Shown here: piece by piece, positions 63,985 through 64,000 of the stretch
How positions within the stretch are numbered: position 1 is the stretch's first letter
Layout of the letters: each line of letters begins with the position of its first letter
Source: Corynebacterium sp. Marseille-P4321
Lineage (GTDB): Bacteria > Actinomycetota > Actinomycetes > Mycobacteriales > Mycobacteriaceae
Direction of reading: 5' to 3'
NCBI RefSeq assembly: GCF_903645305.1
Contig: NZ_CAHJXO010000001.1
Location: forward strand, 310,001-374,000
Length of the DNA stretch: 64,000 bases
Position numbers and translations under genes: made by a program
The notes under the pieces: generated by a model
Told to the model about the DNA's origin: nothing
Database searches by the model: none
What the model saw: the letters and a program-made list of their open reading frames with translations, nothing else

Positions 63985-64000
63985 GTGGTGTCCACAGCTC
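63985..64000 (+). CDS. Start of next gene of the second pilus locus (cut by window end)
   Basis: GTG codons at 63985 and 63988 follow GGAAAGGGGAG. Only VVSTA is visible. By analogy a sortase or a minor pilin. Confidence 0.4.

Overview
The window is high-GC DNA that looks like a Corynebacterium chromosome. The strongest evidence is the block groEL2, two tiny signal-less porins (PorH/PorA type) and ppk2, together with pta-ackA, glnX-glnH-pknG, a six-gene Mrp antiporter operon, SpaA-type pilins with a class C sortase, and surface proteins built from YPDG/Rib-like domains. Gene order recalled from C. glutamicum (pta-ackA, pknG-glnH-glnX) and from mycobacteria (xthA, GNAT, def, DUF3263, LytR_C, YbdK) is largely kept. 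Species cannot be named from the sequence. No tRNA, rRNA, CRISPR array, integrase or intact IS was seen.

Layout. 1-9.9 kb: two giant paralogous surface proteins, the first frameshifted and cut by the window edge. 10-14.2 kb: purT, a structured non-coding stretch, then pta-ackA. 14.4-19.6 kb: a twice-frameshifted YPDG surface protein and a secreted metzincin-like protease. 19.6-24.7 kb (minus): glnX-glnH-pknG, the amino-acid-sensing kinase system, with overlapping start/stop codons. 24.7-27 kb: a NUDIX hydrolase and a two-gene ABC exporter. 27.4-31.8 kb (minus): cardiolipin synthase, xthA, GNAT and an LAETG sortase substrate. 31.9-34.3 kb: def divergent from DUF3263, then a LytR_C membrane protein. 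34.4-39.6 kb: hydantoinase/oxoprolinase A and B plus an NCS1 permease behind a perfect palindromic operator, apparently inserted next to the YbdK ligase gene. 40.7-47.2 kb (minus): mrp operon with an A-B fusion. 47.4-50 kb: an unknown gene, an M20 dipeptidase and two small ORFs. 50-53.7 kb: two CIRCE operators, groEL2, porH, porA and ppk2.

53.7-64 kb is accessory. The 3' end of ppk2 recurs three times. Between copies 1 and 2 sits a two-gene module with a nucleotidyltransferase (toxin-antitoxin-like). Between copies 2 and 3 sits a pilus island: major pilin, sortase C, tip adhesin and a luciferase-like oxidoreductase. Beyond copy 3 a second pilin locus begins. Copies 2 and 3 share a perfect 51-bp direct repeat.

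The most unusual window-wide signal is a short dispersed motif, GCTTATCGACG or its complement. It occurs 21 times exactly and about 10 more times with one mismatch, in intergenic DNA and inside variable parts of proteins (often encoding LID or VDK), with no strand bias. Other unexplained structures are a repeat of about 107 bp made of 24-bp palindromes at two loci, and paired inverted repeats with a compensatory change upstream of pta. Four suspected single-base deletions (two surface genes and the 3' end of pknG) could be biology or sequencing error.
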